A stretch of 64,000 nucleotides of DNA, from NCBI GenBank assembly GCA_024529925.1, contig JAFEUB010001529.1, positions 476,001 to 540,000 on the forward strand, in the 5' to 3' direction. Under the pieces are notes generated by a model. The model saw only the letters and a program-made list of their open reading frames with translations, did no database searches and was not told the origin of the DNA. Below, one piece after another: positions 63,119 through 64,000 of this stretch (position 1 is its first letter; each line of letters opens with the position of its first letter). A program made the position numbers and the translations under genes. This stretch comes from Ophthalmolycus amberensis (Eukaryota; Chordata; Actinopteri; Perciformes; Zoarcidae).

Positions 63119-64000
63119 CTAGACACAAAGGAAAAAAACAGTCTTTTGAAAGAGCTCGAGAGTCAAAGTTGCACAAAAATACAAATGTACGAGTCATCCA
63201 ACTTTCCCCAAACCTATGTTTTGATTCTATGATTCTCTATAATTTGAATCTGTATTGACAGAATGGAGCTAAGCTAAAACAAGACGTGAAAATATCGGTA
63301 ATTTAGCAGGCACACTGGCAGCTCGACATTACTCAGGGGGGCAATGAAAAGAAAGAAAAATCCACCACGCTGCTGATATTACCCTGTGGCAAACAAAGAC
63401 GTGCTTAGTAAAGCGGTGGAGATTCCATCATCGCTAATTTATGATAATAACCTTGATGAATCATTTGCCCGGAAACACTGACTACATTTCACTGTGCCTG
63501 ATACTCGCCGGGTTCCTTTGGATGCAAAAGAGGATCGGACAACAAACCTCTGATGAACTGGTGGCGCTCCAACAAATGCAATGCAACAATTTCACAATTC
63601 ACATTGCATGTGGGGGTTGACCTCTCTTCTACACTGGAACATGCTGTAGGTCTGAGACTATTATCCGTCTATTACACGCAGTAACCGCTGTATTAACTCC
63701 CATGCATGGACAATACGTTGTGTCATTACATATAATAACTTATAATGAAGACATTTATATTCTTGCGATAATGAAGAGGTGATGAAGAGAGATCCCAATG
63801 GAGCTATTTTGCGGCCAATGCCCTCTCGGGTATCGTTGCTATGATAAAACCGCTCGATGATTGGTTGGAGTAGTGAAAAGTATACATGCAATCCCTGGTT
63901 GCAATCAAAGGTCAAATATGAATATTAGAAATATTGTGTGCGCAGAGTGGGGTGTGGTTGAACGACAACTCATGCACCCATTTCTTTACTGACTTCTCAT
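63119..64000. other. lrrc49 intron running off the window
   Basis: No further lrrc49 exon recognised in the last 880 bp. Confidence 0.6.

Overview
The window is vertebrate genomic DNA, most likely from a ray-finned (teleost) fish. It has intron-rich genes with canonical GT-AG splice sites, long AT-rich introns, many microsatellites, and interspersed repeats of fish type (L2/CR1-class LINE 3' ends, hAT-type elements, TTAA-flanked miniature elements). There are no bacterial-style operons, CRISPR arrays or phage genes, and I found no undescribed multi-gene system. The interest lies in gene structure, broken reading frames and repeat architecture.

Two protein-coding genes lie in tandem on the minus strand. 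Positions 588-39144 hold the complete coding region of thsd4 (thrombospondin type-1 domain-containing 4, also called ADAMTSL6), a secreted microfibril-associated matrix protein. I resolve 17 coding exons for the long form. Two tiny exons encode the signal peptide. They are followed by one N-terminal TSP1 repeat, a proline/glutamine-rich linker, a cysteine-rich module, a spacer, six C-terminal TSP1 repeats and a PLAC domain ending in TAG at 588. A separate signal-peptide exon (22191-22262) in the 23.5-kb intron joins in frame to the spacer half of the gene, predicting a short isoform without the N-terminal TSP1 repeat. A likely untranslated first exon and promoter lie near 39.8-40.4 kb.

Positions 44568-63118 hold the last eight coding exons of lrrc49 (leucine-rich repeat containing 49, a tubulin polyglutamylase complex subunit). 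Its leucine-rich N-terminal half lies beyond the right edge. The lrrc49-thsd4 tandem order in one orientation matches the arrangement I recall from human 15q23.

Three exons carry frame-breaking length changes relative to their family and to their own splice phases. They are a 7-G run and an internal single-base excess in thsd4, and a 5-bp tandem duplication in lrrc49. Every other exon is phase-consistent, so these are either assembly or sequencing errors or real disabling alleles.

The introns hold an L2 LINE C-terminus (18.7-19.6 kb), a second, inverted one (49.5-49.95 kb), a hAT-type miniature element with an 8-bp target duplication inside an older TTAA-flanked element (17.3-18.3 kb), a BED-type hAT relic (14.25-14.86 kb), a perfect 38-bp-stem hairpin (11.9 kb), three retroelement 3' tails fused to GATAA or TAGA repeats, and a 1.9-kb composite repeat island (61-62.9 kb).
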